Shown here: positions 16,889 to 25,611 of the stretch, piece by piece | Layout: the number at the start of each line of letters is the position of its first letter | How positions within the stretch are numbered: position 1 is the first letter of the stretch | Source: an uncultured Bacteroidales bacterium | Lineage (GTDB): Bacteria; Bacteroidota; Bacteroidia; Bacteroidales; Bacteroidaceae | Reading direction: 5' to 3' | DNA: 64,000 bases | NCBI GenBank assembly: GCA_902779085.1 | Contig: CACYZY010000001.1 | Location: 186,001 to 250,000, forward strand | Program-made: the position numbers and the translations under genes | The notes under the pieces: generated by a model | Told to the model about the DNA's origin: nothing | The model's input: only the letters and a program-made list of their open reading frames with translations | The model's database searches: none

Positions 16889-17806
16889 ATGAGTAGTAGT
16901 ATACAAGAAATACTTCGCGTTCGCATCGTCAGTTGTCTGTTTGTCATACTGGCTTTGGCGATATTCAAACCTTTTGGCCTTGATATGTGGCAATGGGAAG
17001 CATATATGCATCTATTGAATATCTTTGCAATGGGTGTCGTAGTGTGTATGTTCTCCGATTTGGTAATGAAATACATTGTGGGCATGCCTGCATCCCAAGA
17101 CCAAGGGGTAGATTATATCATACGACGTAATCTTTGGTTTCAGCTTATCAACACACCTTTAGTAACATTCATGATTTGCCTGTATCGTCATTTCATATTG
17201 AGCAATAAGATAGAGGGCAATCAACTTTCTGTGAGCAATTTTTTGGAAACACTGCTGATTATAGCTTTTTGCTCCTTTGCCATAGGCCTTTATTGGCGTT
17301 TCAAGTATCGTAGCAGATACTTAGCAGCAGAATTAGAAGAAACACGCTTGTTGAACGAGCAACTGCAAAAGATGCAGCAAACAGCATTATTGTCGGTGAG
17401 TGTGCCTTATGATGCTGTAACGAAGGAACAAAAGGAGGCTGCTATTTCATTACCTCAAAATGCTGCCATCAAACTTACAGGTACAACCAATGACAGTATC
17501 AGTCTTCAAATATCTGATCTGTTATATGTAGAGGCTGTTGGCAACTATGTGAAAGTGTTTCATTTATGCGACGGCAAAGTACGTACCGACATGCTGAGAG
17601 CTACTTCTAAGCAGATAGAAGATGACTTGCACAGCTATCCCATGATTATCCGTTGTCATCGAGCTTTCATTGTCAATCTTCAGCAAGTAGAGCAGATTAT
17701 ATCCAAATCGGGCAGCATGCAACTGCTTATCAAGCATTGTCACGACTATCTTCCTGTATCACGTAGCAATATGGCGCAGATTAAGGAAACTATCAAGAAG
17801 TTGTAA
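16889..17806 (+). CDS. Membrane-bound LytTR-family transcriptional regulator
   Basis: A 305-residue one-component regulator. About four membrane segments (residues 10-145) precede a short coiled stretch (LAAELEETRLLNEQLQKMQQ) and a C-terminal LytTR DNA-binding domain with the typical DLLYVEAVGNYVKVF, TDMLRATSKQIEDDL and IRCHRAFIVNLQQV elements. There is no receiver domain, so the signal is presumably sensed in the membrane. The divergent LiaF-like/barrel genes and the shared repeat region make autoregulation and control of those genes likely. The ATG at 16889 was chosen because the frame further up overlaps the -7 box. Confidence 0.92.
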   Translation: MSSSIQEILRVRIVSCLFVILALAIFKPFGLDMWQWEAYMHLLNIFAMGVVVCMFSDLVMKYIVGMPASQDQGVDYIIRRNLWFQLINTPLVTFMICLYRHFILSNKIEGNQLSVSNFLETLLIIAFCSFAIGLYWRFKYRSRYLAAELEETRLLNEQLQKMQQTALLSVSVPYDAVTKEQKEAAISLPQNAAIKLTGTTNDSISLQISDLLYVEAVGNYVKVFHLCDGKVRTDMLRATSKQIEDDLHSYPMIIRCHRAFIVNLQQVEQIISKSGSMQLLIKHCHDYLPVSRSNMAQIKETIKKL

Positions 17807-17845
17807 ACATCAAAAACAAGTATTTGTGTTTTCGCTGCTCCAAAA

Positions 17846-17877
17846 TTTGTTTCTGCTCTTGACTTTTCTTAACTTTG
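17846..17877 (+). promoter_or_regulatory. Promoter of the NlpC/P60-epimerase operon
   Basis: TTTG (17846-17849), 20 bases, then TAACTTTG (17870-17877), 24 bases before the ATG at 17902. Both boxes match the Bacteroidota consensus. Confidence 0.75.
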
Positions 17878-17901
17878 CACACCTAATATAATATTAGTTT
17901 T

Positions 17902-18948
17902 ATGTCAAAGAAGAAACAACTACTATTGATGTGTGGCGTGTCATTGCTCACCGCATTGGTTATGCTGGCAATCTTGTTGCCAAATATATCAAAAGAAGAA
18001 CCCAAGCAGGCTGCAGTAGAGAATCAGGTGGAAAAAGATACATCTATTCATGACGGAAAAGACTATGCTGTGGTGAATCTCTCAGTATGCAACCTCAGAC
18101 AGACACCGAATTTTACTGCAGAAATGAGTACGCAGGCCTTGTTGGGTATGCCTGTAAAAGTTTTGGCTTTTGATACGTGGTATGAGATACAGACCCCTGA
18201 TGATTATACAGGATGGGTGCATCCTGTGGGTATCTGGCGTATGACAAAGGCTGAATATGATGCATGGAACAAGGCCGATAAGGTGACAGTTGTTCAGCAT
18301 TTTGGTACAGTATATTCCGAAGCGAGTGAACAATCACAGACAGTATCCGATGTGGTGGCTGGCGATCGTCTCAAGCTGACAGGTAAGGTGAAGAACTATT
18401 ATCAAGTGGAGTTCCCCGATGGCCGTCAAGGTTTTATCTCAGATAAGATGGCTCAGCCCATCAGTGAATGGCGAAAGGGCTTGAAGCAGGATGCGGCATC
18501 ACTTATTCAAACGGCCTATACCATGATGGGTTTCCCTTATATGTGGGCTGGTACTTCCTCAAAAGGAATGGATTGCAGTGGATACATTCGTAACATCTAC
18601 TACATGCACGATATGATTATCCCTCGTGATGCATCTCAGATGGTGAAGGTTGGGCAACATATTGACATTGCTCCTGACTATAGCAATATCGAACCAGGCG
18701 ACTTGATTTTTTTCGGACGTAAGGCAACGCCAGAGCGCAAAGAGGGTGTTTCACATGTAGGTATGTATCTTGGCAATGGTCGTTTCATCCACTCGCAGGG
18801 CAATGTGCATGTAAGCAGTTTGCTGCCAGAAGACGAACTCTTTGATGAGATGAACCTCAACCGTCTGCTTTATGCTGTTCGCATACTTCCGTATATTAAT
18901 AAAGAGGCAGGACTGAATACTACTGACAAAAATCCCTACTATAATTAA
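17902..18948 (+). CDS. NlpC/P60 endopeptidase with SH3 domains (muropeptide hydrolase)
   Basis: A 348-residue exported cysteine peptidase that would cut gamma-D-Glu-diamino acid bonds in peptidoglycan peptides. An N-terminal hydrophobic anchor (8-27) is followed by two SH3-like regions (VVNLSVCNLRQTPN; VYSEASEQSQTVSD...GFISDK) and an NlpC/P60 domain with Cys225 (MDCSGYIRN), His285 (VSHVGMYLG) and His297 (RFIHSQG). The arrangement matches YkfC-type enzymes. The next gene, 8 bases on, encodes a dipeptide epimerase, so together they would release and racemise L-Ala-D-Glu, a cell-wall recycling or scavenging step. Confidence 0.93.
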   Translation: MSKKKQLLLMCGVSLLTALVMLAILLPNISKEEPKQAAVENQVEKDTSIHDGKDYAVVNLSVCNLRQTPNFTAEMSTQALLGMPVKVLAFDTWYEIQTPDDYTGWVHPVGIWRMTKAEYDAWNKADKVTVVQHFGTVYSEASEQSQTVSDVVAGDRLKLTGKVKNYYQVEFPDGRQGFISDKMAQPISEWRKGLKQDAASLIQTAYTMMGFPYMWAGTSSKGMDCSGYIRNIYYMHDMIIPRDASQMVKVGQHIDIAPDYSNIEPGDLIFFGRKATPERKEGVSHVGMYLGNGRFIHSQGNVHVSSLLPEDELFDEMNLNRLLYAVRILPYINKEAGLNTTDKNPYYN

Positions 18949-18956
18949 TAATATCA

Positions 18957-20105
18957 ATGACTGATAGACGAACTTTCCTGAAAACTGCCGGATTGGTAGG
19001 AGTAGGTGCCGCAGTAGGACTTGCCATCAACAGGTGTAAGCGCGATGAGATATCCGCCCCGAATATCAATCATGGGACGGGTGCTCGTATGAAACTCCGT
19101 TTCTTCCCTTATGAGCTAAAATTGAAGCATGTCTTTACTGTGTCATCTTATTCTCGTACCACAACGCCTGATGTGCAGGTGGAGATAGAATATGATGGTG
19201 TAACTGGCTACGGTGAGGCATCTATGCCGCAGTATTTAGGCCAGACAGTCGAGAGTGTCAGCGCATTTCTGAGTAAGGTAAATCTTGAACAGTTTGACGA
19301 TCCCTTCAAGATGGAAGAGATCCTTACCTATATTGATGGTCTGAGCGATGCAGATCCTGCTGCTAAGGCTGCTGTGGACATTGCATTGCATGACTTGGTC
19401 GGCAAACTATTAGGTGCTCCTTGGTATAAAATATGGGGATTGGACAGAACCCTTGCTCCCAGCACCACATTTACTATTGGTATTGATACACCAGAGGTGG
19501 TGAGGGAGAAGACGAAAGAATGTGCTGACATGTTCAATATATTGAAGGTGAAGGTGGGCTCTGACCATGACAAAGAAATGATTGAAACTATTCGCGAGGT
19601 AACAGACTTGCCTATTGCAGTTGATGCCAATCAAGGATGGAAAGATAAGGAATATGCTCTCGAAATGATTTATTGGCTCAAAGAGCATGGTATTGTGATG
19701 GTGGAACAACCCATGCCCATTAACCAATTGGACGATACAGCCTGGGTGACCGAACACAGTCCGCTACCTATCTTCGCTGATGAGTCTTGTCAGCGGCTCA
19801 GGGATGTGGCCGGCTTACAAGGTGCTTTTCATGGAATCAATATCAAACTAATGAAATGCACAGGTATGCGTGAGGCATGGAAGATGGTGAACTTTGCCAG
19901 GGCTTTGGGGATGAAAGTGATGGTGGGATGTATGACGGAAACCTCGTGTGCCGTTAGTGCGGCTGCTCAGTTGTCTCCTGCTGTTGACTTTGCCGATTTG
20001 GATGGAAATCTGCTCATTTCTAATGACAGGTTCAAAGGCATGCAGGTGGTGGAGGGCAAGATTACCCTGCCAGAACTGCCAGGCATTGGCGTGACTTTGA
20101 CATAA
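18957..20105 (+). CDS. Exported L-Ala-D/L-Glu-type dipeptide epimerase (enolase superfamily)
   Basis: A 382-residue enolase-superfamily enzyme. The expected active-site residues are present: K197/K199 (LKVKVG), metal ligands D223 (VDANQG), E250 (MVEQPM) and D275 (FADES), and K297 (GINIKLMK). It would convert L-Ala-D-Glu to L-Ala-L-Glu or a related dipeptide. Unlike cytoplasmic YcjG/YkfB it has an N-terminal twin-arginine signal (DRRTFLK) plus a hydrophobic stretch ending near Cys27, so it is exported by Tat, perhaps as a lipoprotein. Cotranscribed with the NlpC/P60 gene, it probably acts on the dipeptide that enzyme releases in the periplasm. Substrate specificity is inferred. Confidence 0.92.
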   Translation: MTDRRTFLKTAGLVGVGAAVGLAINRCKRDEISAPNINHGTGARMKLRFFPYELKLKHVFTVSSYSRTTTPDVQVEIEYDGVTGYGEASMPQYLGQTVESVSAFLSKVNLEQFDDPFKMEEILTYIDGLSDADPAAKAAVDIALHDLVGKLLGAPWYKIWGLDRTLAPSTTFTIGIDTPEVVREKTKECADMFNILKVKVGSDHDKEMIETIREVTDLPIAVDANQGWKDKEYALEMIYWLKEHGIVMVEQPMPINQLDDTAWVTEHSPLPIFADESCQRLRDVAGLQGAFHGINIKLMKCTGMREAWKMVNFARALGMKVMVGCMTETSCAVSAAAQLSPAVDFADLDGNLLISNDRFKGMQVVEGKITLPELPGIGVTLT

Positions 20106-20296
20106 ATTCCTGTCATTTGCCTTACAAAATGTAAAAATGTCATACTTGGCCGTTAAGCCCTGTTAAGCTATTTGAGTATTTAGTTAAAAGAGGACAAAAA
20201 TAAGTGACAAAAGATACAGGGGAAAGAAATTTGCCGTTATCTTAGCGTCGAAAAGTTAAATCAAACGTAAAAATTAACATTTAAGGTAGAAGAAAT

Positions 20297-21823
20297 ATGA
20301 AACAGACAAAAACTTTCTTAGGCATTGTGGCAATTGTATTGCTGAGTGCAGGGGTGGCAGGTGTGACCACCTACAAACTAATGGAAAAGAATCAGCCGGC
20401 AGCTACTTTCACAGACTTGTTTGAACAGAATGACAATATGCGACTGGCTTCTTTCAATGGAGCTGATGCACAGCCCGTTGATCTGACTGCAGCAGCTGAG
20501 GCTTCTGTACATGCGGTAGTGCATATCCGCTCTACCCAGTTGAGCCGTACGCAGACTGTACAGGATATGCCTGACATCTTCGACTTCTTCTTCGGAGATG
20601 GCCGTGGTCAGCAACGTCAAATTCAGACCCAGCCTCGCGTAGGCTTTGGCTCTGGCGTGATTATTTCTAAAGACGGTTACATCGTTACCAATAATCATGT
20701 GGTAGAAGGTGCCGATGAGATTGTTGTAAAACTGAATGATGAGCGTGAGCTGAAGGGACGCCTGATTGGTACCGACCCAGATACAGACTTGGCTTTAGTT
20801 AAGATTGAAGGCAATGACTTCCCAACTCTGCCTGTAGGCGACTCTGAAGCATTGAAGGTAGGCGAGTGGGTACTGGCAGTAGGTAATCCTTTTAACCTCA
20901 ATTCAACCGTAACAGCTGGTATAGTAAGTGCCAAAGCTCGTTCATTGGGACCTACGGCATCTAACGGACAAGCAGCCAATATTCAGTCATTCATCCAGAC
21001 TGATGCTGCCATCAACTCAGGTAACTCTGGTGGTGCATTGGTAAATGCTCGTGGCGAATTAGTGGGTATCAACGCTATGTTGTATTCTCCTACTGGTGCT
21101 TATTCTGGTTATGGTTTTGCCATTCCAACAAGCATTATGACGAAGGTAGTAGCTGACTTGAAGCAGTATGGTACCGTTCAGCGTGCATTGCTGGGTATCC
21201 GCGGTAATACATTAGGTACTGACCTGACCATGAGCGAGGCACAGGCAGAGGAGATGAAGAAGAAGATTGATGAACTGGGTGTAAAAGATGGTGTCTATGT
21301 AGCAGATGTTGTTGAAGGTGGTTCTGCTGCTGGTGTCCTGCAAACTGATGATGTTATCACAGCTGTAGACAATAGGAAAGTGCATAAGTTCAGTGACCTG
21401 CAAGAGGCTTTGGCACAGCATCGTCCTGGCGATAAGGTGAAGGTAACCGTTATTCGTAAGAAGAGCGAGAAGACCTTCGACATCACGTTGAAGAACTCAC
21501 AGGGTAACACCAAGGTGGTGAAGAGTGCTGATATGGAAATCTTGGGTGCAGCTTTCCGTGCTATCTCCGATGATACTAAGAAGCAGCTCAACCTGAGCTA
21601 TGGTTTGGAAGTTACTGGCGTGAACAAAGGCAAGATGCAGGATGCAGGCATCCGCAAGGGTTTCATCATCCAGAAGGCTAACAACGAGACCATCCGTTCA
21701 GAGGAAGATTTGCAGAACGTGCTGAAGCAGGCTACCCAATCTCCTGAGCAGGTGCTGTTTATCTCAGGTATCTATCCAAGTGGCAGACGTGCTAACTACG
21801 CAGTTGACCTGAGCCAAGAGTAA
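20297..21823 (+). CDS. degP: Do-family serine protease DegP/HtrA
   Basis: A 508-residue periplasmic protease-chaperone that handles misfolded envelope proteins. N-terminal signal or anchor (residues 7-24) is followed by a trypsin-like domain with catalytic His134 (TNNHVVEG), Asp164 (DTDLALVKI) and Ser244 (GNSGGALV), and two PDZ domains (about 285-385 and 415-505). Length fits the Bacteroidota DegP family. It is followed by a strong intrinsic terminator and then rpoD. A weak -7-like TATCTTAG lies at 20239-20246, without a clear -33, which may mean control by an alternative sigma factor. Confidence 0.95.
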   Translation: MKQTKTFLGIVAIVLLSAGVAGVTTYKLMEKNQPAATFTDLFEQNDNMRLASFNGADAQPVDLTAAAEASVHAVVHIRSTQLSRTQTVQDMPDIFDFFFGDGRGQQRQIQTQPRVGFGSGVIISKDGYIVTNNHVVEGADEIVVKLNDERELKGRLIGTDPDTDLALVKIEGNDFPTLPVGDSEALKVGEWVLAVGNPFNLNSTVTAGIVSAKARSLGPTASNGQAANIQSFIQTDAAINSGNSGGALVNARGELVGINAMLYSPTGAYSGYGFAIPTSIMTKVVADLKQYGTVQRALLGIRGNTLGTDLTMSEAQAEEMKKKIDELGVKDGVYVADVVEGGSAAGVLQTDDVITAVDNRKVHKFSDLQEALAQHRPGDKVKVTVIRKKSEKTFDITLKNSQGNTKVVKSADMEILGAAFRAISDDTKKQLNLSYGLEVTGVNKGKMQDAGIRKGFIIQKANNETIRSEEDLQNVLKQATQSPEQVLFISGIYPSGRRANYAVDLSQE

Positions 21824-21900
21824 ATTAACTATTTCCCAACTCTCCTCATTGTAAGTTAGAGGAGTATCAGGGCAGGGAGTATGTAGATATAAATATATCT

Positions 21901-21932
21901 GAGTGCCGACAAAAAAAGTCGGCACTCTTTTT
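21901..21932 (+). terminator. Intrinsic terminator after degP
   Basis: A perfect 10-base stem (21901-21910 with 21918-21927), loop of seven A, then TTTTT (21928-21932). The last T bases also form the -33 TTTG of the rpoD promoter. Confidence 0.92.
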
Positions 21933-21961
21933 GGGTTTTATAAATTTAATACCTACTTTTG
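21930..21961 (+). promoter_or_regulatory. Promoter of rpoD
   Basis: TTTG (21930-21933), 20 bases, TACTTTTG (21954-21961), 26 bases before the ATG at 21988. The -33 box overlaps the degP terminator's T-run. Confidence 0.7.
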
Positions 21962-21987
21962 TACCCAAATTCGGTTTTTTTGAAAGG

Positions 21988-22848
21988 ATGAGACAATTAA
22001 AGATTACCAAAAGTATCACCAATCGCGAAAGTCAGTCACTTGACAAGTATCTGCAGGAGATAGGTCGTGAAGGATTGATTACTGTAGAAGAAGAAGTTGA
22101 TTTGGCTCAGCGCATCCGAAAGGGTGACCGTGAGGCTTTGGAAAGGCTGACACGTGCAAATCTGCGTTTCGTTGTGTCTGTCGCTAAACAGTATCAGAAT
22201 CAAGGTCTTAGTTTACCTGACTTGATTAACGAGGGTAACCTCGGATTGATTAAGGCAGCAGAGAAGTTTGATGAAACGCGTGGTTTTAAGTTTATCAGCT
22301 ATGCCGTTTGGTGGATACGTCAGTCAATCTTGCAAGCTCTTGCCGAACAGTCTCGTATCGTACGTCTGCCCTTGAACCAGGTGGGCTCGCTGAATAAAAT
22401 CAGCAAGGCTTTATCAAAGTTCGAGCAGGAGAACGAGCGTCGTCCGTCGGCTGAGGAACTTGCAGAAACGCTGGATGTTCCAGTAGACAAGGTGGCAGAT
22501 ACCCTTAAGGTATCAGGCCGTCACATCTCTGTAGATGCTCCTTTTGTGGAAGGAGAGGACAACAGCTTGCTCGATGTGTTGCCAAATGACGATTCTCCAA
22601 TGGCCGACCGAGAATTGGTGAACGAGTCTCTTGCGAAGGAAATTGATAGAGCGCTTTCTACGTTAACCGAGCGCGAAAAGGACATTATCCAGATGTTCTT
22701 CGGTATCGGTCAACAGGAAATGACATTAGAGGAAATCGGCGACAAATTTGGTCTCACACGTGAGCGTGTCCGTCAGATTAAAGAAAAGGCAATCAGAAGA
22801 TTAAGACAAAGTAATCGTAGTAAGTTGCTCAAGGCTTATTTGGGATAA
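21988..22848 (+). CDS. rpoD: Primary RNA polymerase sigma factor (RpoD/SigA)
   Basis: A 286-residue sigma-70 factor for housekeeping transcription. It contains region 1.2 ([16 protein letters not shown]), region 2 ([20 protein letters not shown] and [13 protein letters not shown]), region 3 and region 4 with the helix-turn-helix [25 protein letters not shown]. Region 1.1 is absent, as is normal for Bacteroidota. The ATG at 21988 with GAAAGG just before it gives the conserved start MRQLKITKS; the frame further up only adds residues inside the promoter. It is expressed from its own promoter between degP's terminator and its own terminator. Confidence 0.96.
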   Translation: MRQLKITKSITNRESQSLDKYLQEIGREGLITVEEEVDLAQRIRKGDREALERLTRANLRFVVSVAKQYQNQGLSLPDLINEGNLGLIKAAEKFDETRGFKFISYAVWWIRQSILQALAEQSRIVRLPLNQVGSLNKISKALSKFEQENERRPSAEELAETLDVPVDKVADTLKVSGRHISVDAPFVEGEDNSLLDVLPNDDSPMADRELVNESLAKEIDRALSTLTEREKDIIQMFFGIGQQEMTLEEIGDKFGLTRERVRQIKEKAIRRLRQSNRSKLLKAYLG

Positions 22849-22876
22849 ATAGCCATATCAATTCCAAAAAAGATTA

Positions 22877-22914
22877 AAAACCGGTGTTCCTGTGTAGGAA
22901 TACCGGTTTTTTTT
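22877..22914 (+). terminator. Intrinsic terminator after rpoD
   Basis: A 14-base stem with one G-T pair (22877-22890 with 22897-22910), six-base loop, and a run of eight T (22907-22914). Confidence 0.9.
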
Positions 22915-22916
22915 CG

Positions 22917-22924
22917 TACCTTCG
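22917..22924 (+). promoter_or_regulatory. Putative -7 box for the small secreted-protein gene
   Basis: TACCTTCG, a variant of the -7 consensus, 30 bases before the ATG at 22955. No -33 TTG at the right spacing because that position lies in the rpoD terminator. Confidence 0.35.
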
Positions 22925-22954
22925 CAACGTTAAATATATTGACCATTGAAAGTT

Positions 22955-23359
22955 ATGAAACTGATTAAAATATTAATATCAATCATGATGGTTTTTGGCA
23001 TAGCACAGGCATCTGCCAAAGAACCCAAAGCTTCTAAGAATACTGTTGTCTATATTGTGGGTGTGGCTACTTCATTCAACGCCTCAGTTGCCTATTGTAC
23101 TGAAATGCAAGTGCTCAATGATGCTACGCTCGATCGTGACAGATATCTTCATCGACGTTCTGGTTATTCTTTCCAGTTGCGTGACTATATGTTAGGACAG
23201 GGTAAGGAAAACTATACCTGTCTGGTATTGTTCAATGCCAAGAAGGCTAAATTGGATAAAGAGTTGGCCAAGGTGAGATCACGTTTCTCGAAAGATAATA
23301 TTAGTGTAATAGAGATTAAGGAGGCCGATTTCAAGTTCACCAAACCTGATGAATTATAA
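22955..23359 (+). CDS. Small exported protein of unknown function
   Basis: A 134-residue protein with a signal peptide (KLIKILISIMMVFGIAQASA before KEPKAS). The mature part has beta-alpha character (VVYIVGVATSF, YTCLVLFNAKKAKLDKELAKV, ISVIEIKEADF) suggesting a small alpha/beta fold in the periplasm. I do not recognise a family. It lies 11 bases before the clostripain-family gene, with which it is probably cotranscribed, so a role as inhibitor or partner of that protease is possible but unproven. The ATG at 22955 was preferred to a TTG at 22946. Confidence 0.75.
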   Translation: MKLIKILISIMMVFGIAQASAKEPKASKNTVVYIVGVATSFNASVAYCTEMQVLNDATLDRDRYLHRRSGYSFQLRDYMLGQGKENYTCLVLFNAKKAKLDKELAKVRSRFSKDNISVIEIKEADFKFTKPDEL

Positions 23360-23370
23360 TTGATACACAA

Positions 23371-24723
23371 ATGCATATCAAAAACTTACTTCAACTTTTA
23401 TGGATTTTACCTTGCATGCTGCTGATGATGGCATGTAGTAAAGATAATGATCCGGTCCCTGATCCTGACCCTGATCCAAGAAATATTCCGCAACCACCGG
23501 CAAAAGGTTCTGTGGCAGACCATACAGTGCTGATTTATATTGGTGGCGATAGCAACTTAGGACGTGACGGTTTTGCATCCAGCGATCTCCAGGAAATGGA
23601 AGAGGCCATTAAGGCAATGGATGCCAGTCTCTACAGTCACAATAATTTGCTGGTATTTTATGACCAGTATTCTGAGACTTTGCATCCTCAGCTTTTCCGT
23701 ATTATTAAGAAAGGCGAACTCCAGCCTTCAGAGACTGATCCAACTAAAAAAATACTGGTGATTACTACTGAGCAGGAGCTCATCATGGAGTATCCTAAGG
23801 AAATCACCTCTACAGAGCCTTCAATCATTAAGGAAGTAATGCAGAAAGCATTTGGCGATTACCCTGCAAACAGCTATGGCTTTGTTTATTGGTCGCATGG
23901 CGATGGTTGGATGCCTGGTAAGTACGAAAACATGGCCCTTCGCTCTATTTCACCTCTCAGATGGATAGGTGTTGATTGGAATAATAGTTCTGCCAATAGT
24001 TCTGATTCTTTTAAGACAGGCATCTCCGAATTGGCTGACGTATTGAACAGCGCTCCTAAGAAATTGGATTTTTTGATGTTTGATGCCTGTTTCGTGATGT
24101 CAGTTGAGGTGGCTTATGAACTGAAGGACTGTGCTGATTATTTCATCGGTTCGCCAACTGAAACGCCTGGTCCTGGTGCTCCCTATACTCAAGTGGTGCC
24201 CATGATGTTTGCCTCATCACAAGCAGCAGCAAAGATAGGGGAGGCTTATTTCAAGTATTACGACAATAAGTTTAATCCAGAAGTCACTAATTCCAATGCT
24301 AATTGGACTGGCGGTGTTTCTGTAACCGTACTGGATACTTCTAAACTCAGTGAACTTGCTGCGATTACCAATGCTAGCCTGTCGTCAGCATCCAGTGTTT
24401 CGAATTTGCGAAATCAGGTGTTTGACTATGATAAGCGCAATAATGGTCATGTGGGGTATTATGACATGGAAGGACTGATGGAGAAGGTTCTTTCTCCGTC
24501 AAAGTTTGACCAGTGGAAGGCTGCTTATCAGAATACCCTGACTTTCTGGAATACCACGCCGGAAAACTATTCAGCTTATGCCAAGATGTTCTCCATGGAA
24601 GGAGCCAATGGCGTGTCCCATTATATTCCATCGGCATTGGGAAGTTCGGCTACTTACAGAGATACAGATTATCGATCCACTGCATGGTATCATGATGCAG
24701 GATTAAGTCAGTTGGGCTGGTAA
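23371..24723 (+). CDS. Clostripain-family (C11) cysteine peptidase lipoprotein
   Basis: A 450-residue surface or periplasmic lipoprotein: lipobox ending at Cys22 (LMMAC), then an acidic Asp-Pro linker (VPDPDPDPR), and a C11 peptidase domain. The catalytic dyad is seen as His176 (YWSHGDGW) and Cys240 (MFDACFVMS), each after a hydrophobic strand as in clostripain-type caspase-fold peptidases, and the segment SPTETPGPGAPY is typical. C11 enzymes cut after Arg or Lys and are often self-activated. Cotranscribed with the small secreted protein upstream. Downstream is a long gene-free stretch. Confidence 0.92.
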   Translation: MHIKNLLQLLWILPCMLLMMACSKDNDPVPDPDPDPRNIPQPPAKGSVADHTVLIYIGGDSNLGRDGFASSDLQEMEEAIKAMDASLYSHNNLLVFYDQYSETLHPQLFRIIKKGELQPSETDPTKKILVITTEQELIMEYPKEITSTEPSIIKEVMQKAFGDYPANSYGFVYWSHGDGWMPGKYENMALRSISPLRWIGVDWNNSSANSSDSFKTGISELADVLNSAPKKLDFLMFDACFVMSVEVAYELKDCADYFIGSPTETPGPGAPYTQVVPMMFASSQAAAKIGEAYFKYYDNKFNPEVTNSNANWTGGVSVTVLDTSKLSELAAITNASLSSASSVSNLRNQVFDYDKRNNGHVGYYDMEGLMEKVLSPSKFDQWKAAYQNTLTFWNTTPENYSAYAKMFSMEGANGVSHYIPSALGSSATYRDTDYRSTAWYHDAGLSQLGW

Positions 24724-25243
24724 TTGGCTATCAGCATCATTAAGACAGCGTGAAGCTAAACGTACTACACTTCCCTGGGTTACTCTATACCCAAATCTTG
24801 CCTTGGTGAGCGCAAACAAGATGCAAGGAATTGGTGAGGTCTAAGATGAAGATTTTGGGTTAGCAATATTTCATAGATCGCTGTTGTCAACTCTGCATAT
24901 CACCGTCATCCGTTGCAACGTCTGCTCTCTGCCATCCGCAAGTTTCCTTTGGGGTGAAGGAGAACCTACTATGGATAGTCGTGATATCTGCCACGGGTCG
25001 TCGGAATGCTTCCCGTACCCTTATGGGAATGCCTCCCTTCTGTTGTGCCAGCTACTGCGACAAGTCTTGGGGACGTCTCCCTTCAACCATGGCAGACGTT
25101 ACTGCTCCTGATGATGGTACAAAGGTACTTCTTCGTGAACAGGTTACTGTGGACTTCTCTATTCTTCCAAATTCATTCATAGTCTTCCATTAACATTCTT
25201 CTTCATTTTTCCCTTATGAGTTGGATGAATATTTAGCATTCAG
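24724..25243. other. Gene-free stretch after the clostripain-family gene
   Basis: No open frame here has a convincing start, signal or family pattern; the longest frames are about 75 codons on the plus strand (24884-25193). Weak structure is present: an 11-base inverted repeat (24789-24799 with 24849-24860, one bulge) and a direct repeat of TTGGTGAG (24803-24810 and 24831-24838). The region may be the remains of a decayed element. Confidence 0.5.
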
Positions 25244-25394
25244 CGCCACCTCTTGAGGAGTGTGGTATCTCCTACCCCCTACACCCCTTCCTTATATAGC
25301 CATACCCCTCTCTCTCTATAGAGAGGGTATGGGCTATAGTAAGAAGGGGGTTAGGTAGGGGTAGAGATAACCACCCTCCTTAAGCATCGTGGCG
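25244..25394. repeat. Large imperfect palindrome (possible MITE or structured RNA)
   Basis: The left arm (25244-25311) and right arm (25321-25394) are complementary over about 70 bases with small bulges: CGCCAC at the outer ends, GTGGTATCTC / GAGATAACCAC inside, then C-rich and G-rich tracts, TATAGCC / GGCTATA and a pyrimidine/purine-rich centre. Total length is 151 bases. It encodes no protein and would fold into one long hairpin on either strand. No second copy was found in the window. Confidence 0.75.
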
Positions 25395-25611
25395 TCGCTG
25401 CAGATATCTGCCTTACCAAGGAGCAACTCTTTCAACAAAAGTAATGTTGCTTTTTTCTCGTACTGTTTAATAAAATGTGTTTCTACTTTCTTTTGTGTGA
25501 TAATGCACGATAAATACTGAAAATGATCTTCAAATAGAACAAATTGTCCTGGGATTTGAACAGTCTAATCAAACGTCACGATTATTTTTTTTATTATTTT
25601 ATAAAGATATG
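25395..25611. other. Gene-free stretch before the TlpA-like gene
   Basis: AT-rich sequence without a supported gene between the palindrome and the stop of the minus-strand TlpA-like gene. No clear terminator for either neighbour is seen here. Confidence 0.4.

Noticed and set aside
20239-20246. Standard promoter for degP
   Set aside because: TATCTTAG departs from the -7 consensus and no -33 TTG is present at the right distance.
24884-25193. Short plus-strand frames in the gene-free region
   Set aside because: No signal, family, start context or promoter; they overlap each other in different frames.
25244-25394. CRISPR array or tandem repeat
   Set aside because: The repeat is a single inverted pair, without regularly spaced direct repeats or spacers.
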